DNA from: Litorivita sp040371945
GTDB lineage: Bacteria > Pseudomonadota > Alphaproteobacteria > Rhodobacterales > Rhodobacteraceae
Assembly (NCBI RefSeq): GCF_040371945.1
Contig: NZ_BAABWS010000001.1
Coordinates: 1-64,000, forward strand
DNA length: 64,000 nucleotides
Reading direction: 5' to 3'
Shown here: positions 49,889 through 58,127 of the stretch, piece by piece
Numbering within the stretch: position 1 is the first letter of the stretch
How the letters are laid out: each line of letters begins with the position of its first letter
Notes under the pieces: generated by a model
What the model saw: only the letters and a program-made list of their open reading frames with translations
What the model was told of the DNA's origin: nothing
The model's database searches: none
Position numbers and translations under genes: made by a program

Positions 49889-52516
49889 GTGCGTTTCAAA
49901 CTTCCTTTTGCAAAATCCGCTCCCGCCGAAGTGACCAGCGATGAGGCTGACGCCGCCGTTCCGGCGCTAGATCACGAAGAAGATCACGAAGCGCCGCCCT
50001 TGCAGAGCGATCCGCAAGAGGGCAGCACTGCGCAAACACAAGGTGACGAGGCATTGCCCGCAAAGGCACGGGGCTTTCGCTCCTTGGCGGGCAAAGCGCG
50101 CATGGTCTTGGCGGTGTTCTCGACCATTGCGCTGATCACTGGGATTGCCGCTTTCGCCTATACAATCATGCTCGGCGCGGTCGCCAAAGAGGTGGGAGGC
50201 TCCCTCGCGCCTATGGCCGATGCCGCCAAGGAAATGCAGCTTTCGGCGCATGACGGGCGGGTGCTTTTGGCCGACAGCCTCTATGATGGCCGTGCTGACG
50301 AGGCGATGATCGAAACCGTGCGCGCCAATTTTGCCAAAAGCCGGCGCCTTGGCGAAGAGATGCTACGCGATTTGGACGCGGTTCTCGACCATGACGGGGC
50401 GGGGTTGTTCTCGGATGCTCTGGCGCAAAAATTGAGAAATGACATTGAAGCGGCCTTGCTCGATCTGGGCACGCTGGAGCGTTTGTCAGAGGGTTATTTC
50501 GCGCAGGTCGCCGCGGCAAAGGCCGCCGCCGCAAACAGCGCCCAACCGGCGCAAGGGTATGCATCGGAATACGAGCGGCTCAGCACCGCTCTGGCCGATC
50601 TGTCGCGCGATCCGTCGATCATTCAAAATGCCCGCGCGCAGGCCCTGATGGGCGAGGCGCGCACGCAAATGGCCTTGGGCCATCTCGCCGTCGAGCGTAT
50701 GATCGGCGGGGCCGGCGAGGTGCAGATCGGCGCGGTCCAAGCGATTTTTGCCACGGTTCAGGAGAAGATCAACGAGGCCTCGCGCTTCGGGGGCGGGCGC
50801 GCCTTTTCCGCCGCCGCTTTCGACATTGCGCTGCTCTCCGATCTGGCGCTTGACCTTGACGAGCGCAGCAGGGCGCAACGCACCGCCGCCGCCGCGGGGC
50901 GCACTGAATTTATCAATACATTCCATAGCTTTGTCGAGGCGTCCGATGTGGTCAAGCACAGCATGCGCAGCCTGATTTCCAAAGGGCTTGAAGTGCAGGC
51001 GACAATGCAGCAACGGTTGGTCATCACCATCGTCTTGGGCGTTGGCAGCTTTCTCATCGTTGCCTTCCTGACCTACACGCTGTTGCGGGCGCGGTTTATC
51101 AACCGGTTGATCGACCTGTCGGCCACGCTGACCGCTTTGGCCAAGGGCGACATGGATGTGGCCGCGCCGACATGGCACAGCAATGATGAAATGGGCGATT
51201 TGCGCGATGTTGTGCTGCGCTTCCAAGAGGCGCTGGAGGCACGCGCCGCGCTCGAAGAGCAAAGCCGCAGCGCGCTGCGCGATCTGGAGGCCAAAGACGC
51301 CGAAAGCCGCGCGGCGGCGGCCGAGCTGCGCGAGCAGCACCGCAAGGCGCAAGAGCAAACCGACGAGATTGCCGAACGCCAGCGCGAAACCGACGCATTG
51401 ACCGCAGAGCTGTTGCAGATCGTCGATCAGGTCACCAAAGGCGATATGGACGGGGCAATGGGCGAGACATGGAACACGCCCGCGCTTGGCCAATTGGCCG
51501 CATCGATGAATTCGCTGACCGGCGAGCTGCGCGGCGTCTTTGCCGAGATCAACCATGTGGTCGGCGCGCTCAGCGACGCCAATTTGACCGAAAGCTTCGA
51601 CAAACGGTTCACCGGCGCCTTTGGCGAGACCCAAGACGGGATCATGCGCACGGTCGAAGGCCTATCCGCGATGATCGGCGAGATCCGCGACAGCGGCGCG
51701 ATGGTGTCCTTGCGCGCGGGCGAGATCGGCTCGGTGGCGCAAGAACTGGCGCGCCAAACCGATACGCAGGCTGCGGCCCTCAGCGAGCTGAGCGCCACCG
51801 TGGCGCAAATCAACGACAGCGTGAAAGACAATGCCGCCAGCGCCGCCGCCGCACGCAGCAGCGTGCAAGAGGTCTGCCACCTCTCCGACGAAGGCTCCAC
51901 CGTGGTCGAGCGCACCAAAGATGCGGTGCGGTTGATCGCGGAATCGGGGGGCAAAATCGTCTCTATCGTCAATGCGATCGAGGAAATTGCGTTCCAGACC
52001 AATATCTTGGCCCTGAATGCCTCGGTAGAGGCGGCGCGCGCGGGCGAGGCAGGCAAAGGCTTTTCGGTGGTGGCCGCAGAGGTGCGCGGATTGGCGCATA
52101 AGACCTCCGATGCCGCCGATAACATCAAGGGGCTGATCGACGAAAGCCAACGCAACGTCGCCAGCGGCGTGGCCTTGGCCGATGAGGCGGGCACGAAAAT
52201 CTCCGACATCCGCCGCGCTATTGATGCGCTCGAAGAGAATATCCGCGCCGTGGATGCCTCCAGCAGCGAGCAAAGCCGCGCCATCAGCGAAGTTGCGGTC
52301 GCAATCGATGCTATCGACCAAGACGTGCAGCATGGCACCACATTGACCGCCAATTGCGAAGAAGCGGCAAGCGATCTGTCCGGTCAGGCCGCAGCCTTGG
52401 AGCAATTGGTGGAACGCTTCCGCCTTGCCCCCACAGCAGGGGGCGCGGGCGGAGATCAAGGTTTTGCTGGTGATGAGGCCAGACGCGCAGCGGCCCGCCG
52501 ACGCGCGGCCTCATAA
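49889..52516 (+). CDS. Methyl-accepting chemotaxis protein
   Basis: An 875-residue chemoreceptor. A hydrophilic N-terminal 65 residues precede the first membrane segment (about 71-95); a periplasmic helical ligand domain (about 100-370) and a second segment (about 374-397) follow, then HAMP, a long coiled-coil region with a second HAMP-like piece (about 505-600), and the signalling domain with hairpin tip IEEIAFQTNILALNASVEAA near residue 700. The unusually long N-terminal cytoplasmic stretch is odd. The start is GTG at 49889, preceded by AAAGGA with eight-base spacing. No che genes are in the window. Confidence 0.9.
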   Translation: MRFKLPFAKSAPAEVTSDEADAAVPALDHEEDHEAPPLQSDPQEGSTAQTQGDEALPAKARGFRSLAGKARMVLAVFSTIALITGIAAFAYTIMLGAVAKEVGGSLAPMADAAKEMQLSAHDGRVLLADSLYDGRADEAMIETVRANFAKSRRLGEEMLRDLDAVLDHDGAGLFSDALAQKLRNDIEAALLDLGTLERLSEGYFAQVAAAKAAAANSAQPAQGYASEYERLSTALADLSRDPSIIQNARAQALMGEARTQMALGHLAVERMIGGAGEVQIGAVQAIFATVQEKINEASRFGGGRAFSAAAFDIALLSDLALDLDERSRAQRTAAAAGRTEFINTFHSFVEASDVVKHSMRSLISKGLEVQATMQQRLVITIVLGVGSFLIVAFLTYTLLRARFINRLIDLSATLTALAKGDMDVAAPTWHSNDEMGDLRDVVLRFQEALEARAALEEQSRSALRDLEAKDAESRAAAAELREQHRKAQEQTDEIAERQRETDALTAELLQIVDQVTKGDMDGAMGETWNTPALGQLAASMNSLTGELRGVFAEINHVVGALSDANLTESFDKRFTGAFGETQDGIMRTVEGLSAMIGEIRDSGAMVSLRAGEIGSVAQELARQTDTQAAALSELSATVAQINDSVKDNAASAAAARSSVQEVCHLSDEGSTVVERTKDAVRLIAESGGKIVSIVNAIEEIAFQTNILALNASVEAARAGEAGKGFSVVAAEVRGLAHKTSDAADNIKGLIDESQRNVASGVALADEAGTKISDIRRAIDALEENIRAVDASSSEQSRAISEVAVAIDAIDQDVQHGTTLTANCEEAASDLSGQAAALEQLVERFRLAPTAGGAGGDQGFAGDEARRAAARRRAAS

Positions 52517-52608
52517 AGGCGCGGATCGCTGCGCGACCACTAACAACACGTAGCGCGTGCCTTGAACGGTGCCTTGGGGCAGGGGCGCTAAGCACCGCCC
52601 GCGGCCTC

Positions 52609-52649
52609 TAGCGCGTCAAGATCCCCGCCGCCGTTAGCGCGTCAAGATC
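52609..52649. repeat. 15-bp duplication of the protease gene end
   Basis: TAGCGCGTCAAGATC occurs at 52609-52623 and again at 52635-52649. The second copy is the real end (last codons and stop) of the aspartic protease on the minus strand; the first is an extra copy 26 bases downstream of it, so a short tandem duplication has happened. Confidence 0.6.
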
Positions 52650-53218
52650 AATGTGCCGTCACGGATCTCCACCGAGCCGTAACGCTGCAGATAACTCATC
52701 CCCAAAAGTGAATTGCGCATCTCGCCTTGGTTGACCAGAACCCGCAGGCCCGGATCGGAAATCCCGCCGATGTCAAAGCGGTCGAGCCGCACCGAGGCCA
52801 CTTTCGTGACCCCATTGGCGGTGCCTGCCTGACCGGCAAAGGCCAATCTATCCGTGTCGATCCCCGCGCGCTGCGCATCTTCGAGCGTCAGCACCACGGC
52901 GCTGGCTCCGGTATCGACCACAAAATTCACCGGCACGCCATTGATCTGTGCCGTGACATAATAATGCCCGTCCTGCGCGCGCGGCAATTCAATCCGCCCC
53001 GCCTCGCTCATCACGCTTTGGCGCGGCGCCACCGTTTGGCGGATATCGCCCCACAGGCCGACCACGGCGATCACCCCGATAAAGATGAACACCCAAACCA
53101 GCGCCTGTTGGCTCATCTTGCCCAAATTGGCGCGCCCTTGGCCCAAAAACCACCCGCCAACCGCCACCAGCAGCAAGATCAGGTAAATCAGTTGTCCGGG
53201 ATCAATCTCGCGCATCAT
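52634..53218 (-). CDS. Membrane-anchored retropepsin-like aspartic protease (TIGR02281 type)
   Basis: A 194-residue protein with two N-terminal hydrophobic segments (about 9-27 and 39-57) and a periplasmic retropepsin-like domain. Asp102 lies in the VVDTGASAVVL active-site loop, followed by the flap-like TANGVTKVASVRL and NSLLGMSYLQRYG. The family (clan AA, TIGR02281) forms homodimers in which each chain gives one catalytic Asp; related alphaproteobacterial proteins degrade or modulate envelope proteins. The role here is inferred. Start at 53218 is the first of two adjacent ATGs. Confidence 0.87.
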   Translation of the reverse strand: MMREIDPGQLIYLILLLVAVGGWFLGQGRANLGKMSQQALVWVFIFIGVIAVVGLWGDIRQTVAPRQSVMSEAGRIELPRAQDGHYYVTAQINGVPVNFVVDTGASAVVLTLEDAQRAGIDTDRLAFAGQAGTANGVTKVASVRLDRFDIGGISDPGLRVLVNQGEMRNSLLGMSYLQRYGSVEIRDGTLILTR

Positions 53219-53274
53219 CGCTCTCTTTGTCTGTGCCTGAGGCCCATATAGGGATCAACGCCGCGCGCTTCCAG

Positions 53275-53919
53275 TCAGGCGGCAAATCCGAAATCGCGCA
53301 GCCCTTCGAGCACAAATTGCGCCGCCAGCGCCGCCAAAAGCATGCCCAACAAACGGGTGACCACATTGATGCCTGTCTTGCCAATCGCGCGTTCCAACAG
53401 CCCTGCGGTCAGGAACATCGCAAACACCGCGCCCAGCACCGCAAAGGCCGCGCCCAGCACCTGCACCAGCCCCCAAAATCCGGCCTGCTGCCCCGACAAA
53501 AGGATCACCGTTGCAATCGATCCTGGACCGGCGATCAGCGGAATGCCGAGCGGAAACACCGACGGATCGCTCTCGTCGTCATGGGACAATGCGCCGCTTT
53601 CTTCGCCTTCTTGGGCTTGGTCCGAGCGCCGCTTGCTGCGCTTTTCAAACAGCATCTCAAGCGCGGTCAAAAACAGCAAAACACCCCCCGCGATGCGAAA
53701 CGCGGGCATGGAGATGCCGACAAAGCCCAAAACCGCCTCGCCAAACAGTGAAAAAAGCGCCAATACCCCCGCTGCGACCAAACTGGCGCGAAGGGCAATC
53801 GCGCGCCGCTCGCGCGCGCCCATCCCTTGGGTCAGCGCCGCAAAAAGCGGGGTCAGCCCGATGGGGTCAATGATCACGAAGAGGGTGACAAAGGCGGTGA
53901 CAAAGAAGGCTGTATCCAT
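53275..53919 (-). CDS. MarC family integral membrane protein
   Basis: A 214-residue membrane protein with six hydrophobic segments, matching the MarC (UPF0056) family: FVTLFVIIDPIGLTPLFAAL at the start, RIAGGVLLFLTALEMLF, then PLGIPLIAGPGSIATVIL in the second half, with a charged middle loop. The function of MarC remains unclear; it is not a proven multidrug exporter. The gene lies between the protease and TLDc genes on the same strand, with 56-base and 48-base gaps. Its ATG at 53919 is typical. Confidence 0.9.
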   Translation of the reverse strand: MDTAFFVTAFVTLFVIIDPIGLTPLFAALTQGMGARERRAIALRASLVAAGVLALFSLFGEAVLGFVGISMPAFRIAGGVLLFLTALEMLFEKRSKRRSDQAQEGEESGALSHDDESDPSVFPLGIPLIAGPGSIATVILLSGQQAGFWGLVQVLGAAFAVLGAVFAMFLTAGLLERAIGKTGINVVTRLLGMLLAALAAQFVLEGLRDFGFAA

Positions 53920-53967
53920 GCGCCGACCAGAGCACGGATCGCGCGCAATGAAAAGAGCGCGCGCGCC

Positions 53968-54732
53968 TTACTTGGCGCCGCGCCGCGCGATCCGCACGGC
54001 GCCAAATCCGGCCAGTCCCGCCAGTAACATCGGCAATCCGGCGGGCAGGGGAATGGCAGGGGCGTCTTCGACCGCATAGACCTCAAGGCTCAGCGCGCGC
54101 CAGCTATTGAACTCCCATCCGCTGTCCCCGTTGCCGCTGCCGCTGTCGCCTGCGATGACGATCTGCCCTTGGCTGTGATCATAGGTGCTAGAGCGGCTGT
54201 GACCCGACGGCGAGTCGGAAAACTGGCCATAGTAGGTGCCCAAAATTCCGCGCCCCGCCATCAGATCGTGACCGCCGCCAAAGGTCGGGAAATAATCGTC
54301 GTGGCGATAGATCGATCCCGTCTGCCCCGCATTCGCGCGTTGCACTTCGCTGCTTTCAAGGTTGAACAAAAAGGCGGTCGGATCAAAGGCATAGCCCTGT
54401 GCCAGCCCGCCCTGCGCGTCCCAGCTCAAGGCGGTATAACCGCCCACGCGCAAAACCTCGCCGGAATAGTGTTGGATGTTATAGATCGACAGGGTGCGAT
54501 TATAGGCATCGGCGGCGGCGTGAAAGCTGGCGGAGGTGGCGCGATTGGCCGCGCCGGTCCAGACATGGGTAAAGGTGCTGGCGCTGCCGATCTGGGTCTG
54601 CAGAAACGTCGCACTGGCCCCGTCCAAAAGCGTGCCGCCGGACACGGTCGCCGCCTGCGCAGGCAGAGCGATGGCCACAAAAGCCGTGCAGGCGGCCAGT
54701 GCCGCCGCGCTAAGTGATTGAGAAAATTTCAT
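53968..54732 (-). CDS. Exported TLDc-domain protein with VPLPA-CTERM-type sorting signal
   Basis: A 254-residue secreted protein. A signal peptide ends at about residue 27 (LPAQA). The body (about 65-222) matches a TLDc domain: ASFHAAADAYNRT, VGGYTALSW, PTAFLFNL, the hallmark PTFGGGHDL (149-157) and the end LSLEVYAV. The C-terminus has IPLPAGLP (227-234), a hydrophobic stretch (about 235-247) and a basic end, the layout of PEP/VPLPA-CTERM proteins sorted by an exosortase; the exosortase is not in this window. TLDc domains are known mostly from eukaryotic oxidation-resistance proteins and some bacteria; function here is unknown. Confidence 0.82.
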   Translation of the reverse strand: MKFSQSLSAAALAACTAFVAIALPAQAATVSGGTLLDGASATFLQTQIGSASTFTHVWTGAANRATSASFHAAADAYNRTLSIYNIQHYSGEVLRVGGYTALSWDAQGGLAQGYAFDPTAFLFNLESSEVQRANAGQTGSIYRHDDYFPTFGGGHDLMAGRGILGTYYGQFSDSPSGHSRSSTYDHSQGQIVIAGDSGSGNGDSGWEFNSWRALSLEVYAVEDAPAIPLPAGLPMLLAGLAGFGAVRIARRGAK

Positions 54733-54882
54733 TTCGCTGACCCGTTGATAAAGGCAGCCCCTTTCGCCTGTATTGCAAAAGCGGCGCTTCGGGGCAATGC
54801 GGCAAGTGTAAATGGACTGTTTCCAACGGCGATACGGACCCGATTGAAACCGTGCCAAAACGCGCAAGATCGGGCCGCGCCG

Positions 54883-56757
54883 TCAGGCTTCGGCCTTCTC
54901 CAGCTTGGTCAGCGCCGCTTCCCAAAGCGCCTCGGCGCGGTCGAGCGCCTCCATGACTTCGGCATATTTCTTTTGCCAGACCACGGCTTCATCCTTGCGC
55001 GCGCCCTCATAGAGCGCCGGATCGGCCAGCTTTTTCGCCAGCTTGTCGCGCATATCGTTGAGCTTGTCGACGCGGGCCTCGGATTTGCGCACCTCGCTGC
55101 GCAGGGCGAGAATTTCGTCGCGGCTGGCGCGTTTGGGCGCGGGGGCAGGGGCTTTTTCCTTCGCGCCCGCACCTTTGCCGCCGGTTTTTTCGGTCTTTTC
55201 GGGCGTCAAAAGCATCTTGCGATAGGCGTTGAGATCTTCCTCGTAGGGGTTGACGCGGCCGTCTTTGACAAGCCAAAGCCGGTCGGCCACCAAGGAGAGC
55301 AAATGCATGTCGTGGCTGACCAGAATGACCGCGCCGCTATAGGCGGTGAGCGCCTCGACCAAAGCCTCGCGGCTCTCGATGTCGAGGTGGTTGGTCGGCT
55401 CGTCGAGGATCAGCAAATGCGGCGCGGGCAGGGTGGCGAGCAAGAGCGACAAACGCGCCTTTTGCCCGCCCGACAGGCGGCCCACTTCGGTGTCGGCCTG
55501 ATCGGCGCCAAGGCCGAAAGAGGCCAGACGCGCGCGCAGCTTTGCCTGCCCCTCGGCGGCGCGCTCGCGCATCAGATGCTGCAACGGCGTCTCGTCGACG
55601 AACAGCTCATCGACCTGATGCTGGGCAAAAAAACCGATGCGCAGCTTGTTGCTTTGCGACATCTTCCCGCCCATCGGATTGAGCCGCCCCGAGAGCAGTT
55701 TCGACAGGGTCGATTTGCCCTCGCCGTTGCGGCCCAAAAGCGCGATGCGGTCGTCTTGGTCGATGCGCAGGTTGAGTTGCCCGAGGATTTCGGTGCCGTC
55801 ATAGCCCACCGACACGCCTTCGGTGGCGATGATCGGGGGCGACAATTCTTCGGGTTCGGGGAAGGTGAACACCACCCGCGCCGCATCTTCGGGCGCGGTG
55901 ATCGGCGTCATTTTCTCCAACATCTTCACGCGGCTTTGCGCCTGTTTCGCCTTGGACGCCTTGGCCTTGAAACGGTCAACAAAGCTTTGCAAATGGGCGC
56001 GCTGCAATTCTTGCTTTTTCGCCTGCGCGGCCTGCACGGCGCGCGCTTGGGCGCGGGCGGCGGCAAATTGATCATAGGTGCCCGTGTAATAGGTCAGCTT
56101 TTTTTGATCCAGATGCAGGATACCGGTGACCGAGCGGTTCAAAAGTTCGCGGTCGTGGCTGACGATCAATACCGTATGCGGATAGCGCGTCAGGTAGTTT
56201 TCGAGCCACAAAGCACCCTCGAGATCGAGGTAGTTGGTCGGCTCGTCAAGCAGCAGATAATCGGGTTCGGAAAACAGCACCGCGGCCAAAGCCACCCGCA
56301 TCCGCCAGCCGCCCGAAAAGGCCGAGCAGGGCATTTTTTGCTCGTCATAGGTAAAGCCTAGCCCCTTGAGGATCGACGAGGCGCGCCCCTCGGCGGACCA
56401 TGCATCGATATCGGCAAGGCGGGTTTGCACCTCGGCAATGCGGGCCGGATCGGTGGCGGTTTCTGCCTCGGCCAAAAGCGCGGCGCGCTCTTTGTCGGCG
56501 GCCAGAACCGTATTGATCAACGAGACCTCATTGCCAGGCACCTCTTGCGCCACGCCGCCGATATTGGCGCGCTCGGGCAAGGTGATCGAGCCGCCTTCGA
56601 GCACCAATTCGCCGCGGATCAGTTTGAACAGCGTGGTTTTGCCCGCGCCATTGCGCCCGACAATGCCGACCTTATGGCCCGTCGGGATGGTGACAGAGGC
56701 GTTTTCGATCAGGCTGCGGCCCGCGACGGAATAGGAGATATCATTGATGCGTAACAT
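54883..56757 (-). CDS. ABC-F family ATPase (translation or ribosome-linked)
   Basis: A 624-residue protein with two ABC ATPase domains and no membrane segments. First Walker A GRNGAGKT (34-41), first signature SGGWRMR, then a linker with charged helices, second Walker A GRNGEGKS and signature SGGQKAR; a Lys/Glu-rich tail follows with KRASRDEIL-like coiled-coil. Layout fits the YheS/Uup-type ABC-F proteins, which act on stalled ribosomes. It is divergent from ndk. Which subfamily it belongs to cannot be settled by eye. Confidence 0.88.
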   Translation of the reverse strand: MLRINDISYSVAGRSLIENASVTIPTGHKVGIVGRNGAGKTTLFKLIRGELVLEGGSITLPERANIGGVAQEVPGNEVSLINTVLAADKERAALLAEAETATDPARIAEVQTRLADIDAWSAEGRASSILKGLGFTYDEQKMPCSAFSGGWRMRVALAAVLFSEPDYLLLDEPTNYLDLEGALWLENYLTRYPHTVLIVSHDRELLNRSVTGILHLDQKKLTYYTGTYDQFAAARAQARAVQAAQAKKQELQRAHLQSFVDRFKAKASKAKQAQSRVKMLEKMTPITAPEDAARVVFTFPEPEELSPPIIATEGVSVGYDGTEILGQLNLRIDQDDRIALLGRNGEGKSTLSKLLSGRLNPMGGKMSQSNKLRIGFFAQHQVDELFVDETPLQHLMRERAAEGQAKLRARLASFGLGADQADTEVGRLSGGQKARLSLLLATLPAPHLLILDEPTNHLDIESREALVEALTAYSGAVILVSHDMHLLSLVADRLWLVKDGRVNPYEEDLNAYRKMLLTPEKTEKTGGKGAGAKEKAPAPAPKRASRDEILALRSEVRKSEARVDKLNDMRDKLAKKLADPALYEGARKDEAVVWQKKYAEVMEALDRAEALWEAALTKLEKAEA

Positions 56758-56928
56758 GGCCCTCCCATGCCTGAGGTGCGCGGGGGCGTCAATTGGCGAT
56801 CCGCGCAGATCACGGCCTTAATGCGCGCAATCGCCGCTTTTCAAACCCCATGCCCCGTGGTATCGCAGCCGCGATCCAATTCGGGGCGGGCGCGGTGCCT
56901 GTCTCTTCACCATCTTATGAGGTTTATC

Positions 56929-57351
56929 ATGGCCATTCAGCGCACATTCTCGATCATCAAACCCGACGCCACCAAACGCAACCTGACCGGCAAAATCGCC
57001 GCGAAATTCGAAGAGGCGGGCCTGCGCATTGTAGCAAGCAAGCGCATCCAGCTGACCCTCGCGCAGGCACAGCAGTTCTACGGCGTGCACTCCGAGCGTC
57101 CCTTCTTTGGCGAGCTTTGCGAATTCATGATCTCCGAGCCGATCGTGGTTCAGGTTCTCGAAGGTGAAGATGCCATCGCGAAAAACCGCGAAGTCATGGG
57201 CGCCACCAACCCTGCCGACGCCGCCGAAGGCACGATCCGCAAAGAGTTCGCTCTGTCGATCGGTGAAAACTCGGTCCACGGTTCGGACGCGCCGGAAACC
57301 GCAGCCGAAGAGATTGCCTTCTTCTTCTCCGGTCTCGAACTGGTCGGTTGA
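56929..57351 (+). CDS. ndk: Nucleoside diphosphate kinase
   Basis: A 140-residue kinase that balances NTP pools using ATP. The active-site His117 sits in GENSVHGSDAPETAA, and the N-terminal RTFSIIKPDATKRNLTGKI and later MGATNPADAAEGTIRKE are family-typical. GAGG at 56919 with six-base spacing sets ATG 56929; an ATG at 56917 would add four residues. It stands apart from the divergent ABC-F gene and converges on the TfoX-like gene 24 bases away. Confidence 0.96.
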   Translation: MAIQRTFSIIKPDATKRNLTGKIAAKFEEAGLRIVASKRIQLTLAQAQQFYGVHSERPFFGELCEFMISEPIVVQVLEGEDAIAKNREVMGATNPADAAEGTIRKEFALSIGENSVHGSDAPETAAEEIAFFFSGLELVG

Positions 57352-57375
57352 TCCGACAAGGGTCGGGCGGGGCCG

Positions 57376-57717
57376 TCAGGGCCGCTCGATCACGCCAATG
57401 ATATTGAGGGCCGCTTCGAGATCGGAGCGGCCTTTGTCATGCCCGCCGCTGACCAAAGCGTCGAATTTGATCCGCAGATCGGATTTTTCCTTGCCTTTGC
57501 AATCGTTCCACGGCCGCCCTTGCAGCGCCATGACCAGCGCGTAATAGGCGATGAAATGCGGGCGCGAGCCGCTTTCGAGCATCCGCGCATAGGTCGCATC
57601 GGCGCCCAAGGCGCGCAGCTCTTCGGCCGAGGTGATGCCGATCCGTGCCAAGGTTTGCTCCATCGCGGGGCCGATGTTGCGAATGGAGGTCACGGGGTTT
57701 TTTTGCGTCTGGCTCAT
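57376..57717 (-). CDS. TfoX C-terminal domain protein
   Basis: A 113-residue protein consisting of a TfoX_C-type helix-hairpin-helix domain: TSIRNIGPAMEQTLARIGIT, ELRALGADATYARML, then HFIAYYALVMALQGRPWNDC. Only the C-terminal half of competence regulator TfoX is present, as in many stand-alone members. A link to natural competence is not shown. Start ATG at 57717. It converges on ndk. Confidence 0.87.
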   Translation of the reverse strand: MSQTQKNPVTSIRNIGPAMEQTLARIGITSAEELRALGADATYARMLESGSRPHFIAYYALVMALQGRPWNDCKGKEKSDLRIKFDALVSGGHDKGRSDLEAALNIIGVIERP

Positions 57718-57787
57718 GGCGCGAAACTAGCGCCCGATCGCAGATGAGGCCAGAGCGCATTGCGCCTGCTGCGGCGGTTTTGCGCGC

Positions 57788-57940
57788 CTAGATGCTGGCG
57801 AAATCGGTAAAGGTCGGCTGGCTTTTCGCGCTGCCGCTTGTGGATTTGCGCGCTGCGGGCGCTGCGGCTTTTGCCGGCTGGCTTTGCGCGGCCTGCGCTT
57901 TGGGGGCGGCGCTTTTGGCCGTGGGTTTTGCCTGTGCCAT
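57788..57940 (-). CDS. Tiny Ala/Lys/Ser-rich protein (50 aa)
   Basis: A 50-residue ORF composed mainly of Ala, Lys, Ser, Pro and Gln (MAQAKPTAKSAAPKAQ ...), ending QPTFTDFASI. A very good ribosome site (AGGAG with six-base spacing) precedes the ATG, and it sits in a gap with no competing gene, so it is probably real. It is basic and low in complexity, like a small nucleoid-, RNA- or histone-like protein, but this is a guess from composition. It lies 70 bases upstream of the TfoX gene on the same strand. Confidence 0.55.
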   Translation of the reverse strand: MAQAKPTAKSAAPKAQAAQSQPAKAAAPAARKSTSGSAKSQPTFTDFASI

Positions 57941-58127
57941 TGTATTGCTCCTGCACGTTTTGCGTTGTGCGCTTGGGATTTGGCGGCGCGCAAAACGGTG
58001 AGCCGCGCCCCTTGGCCCAAGGGCATTGCACAAGGCTGGCACGGCAAAGGGGCGCAAATATGGCAAGTGGAATTTGGATGCGGCGCATATGAGACAAATG
58101 CGCCACAGCGTCATGAGCAGCGCAGGT

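Noticed and set aside
54718..56361. 547-codon plus-strand open frame across the ABC-F gene
   Set aside because: Antisense shadow with no ribosome site or family motif, while the ABC-F motifs on the other strand are unmistakable.
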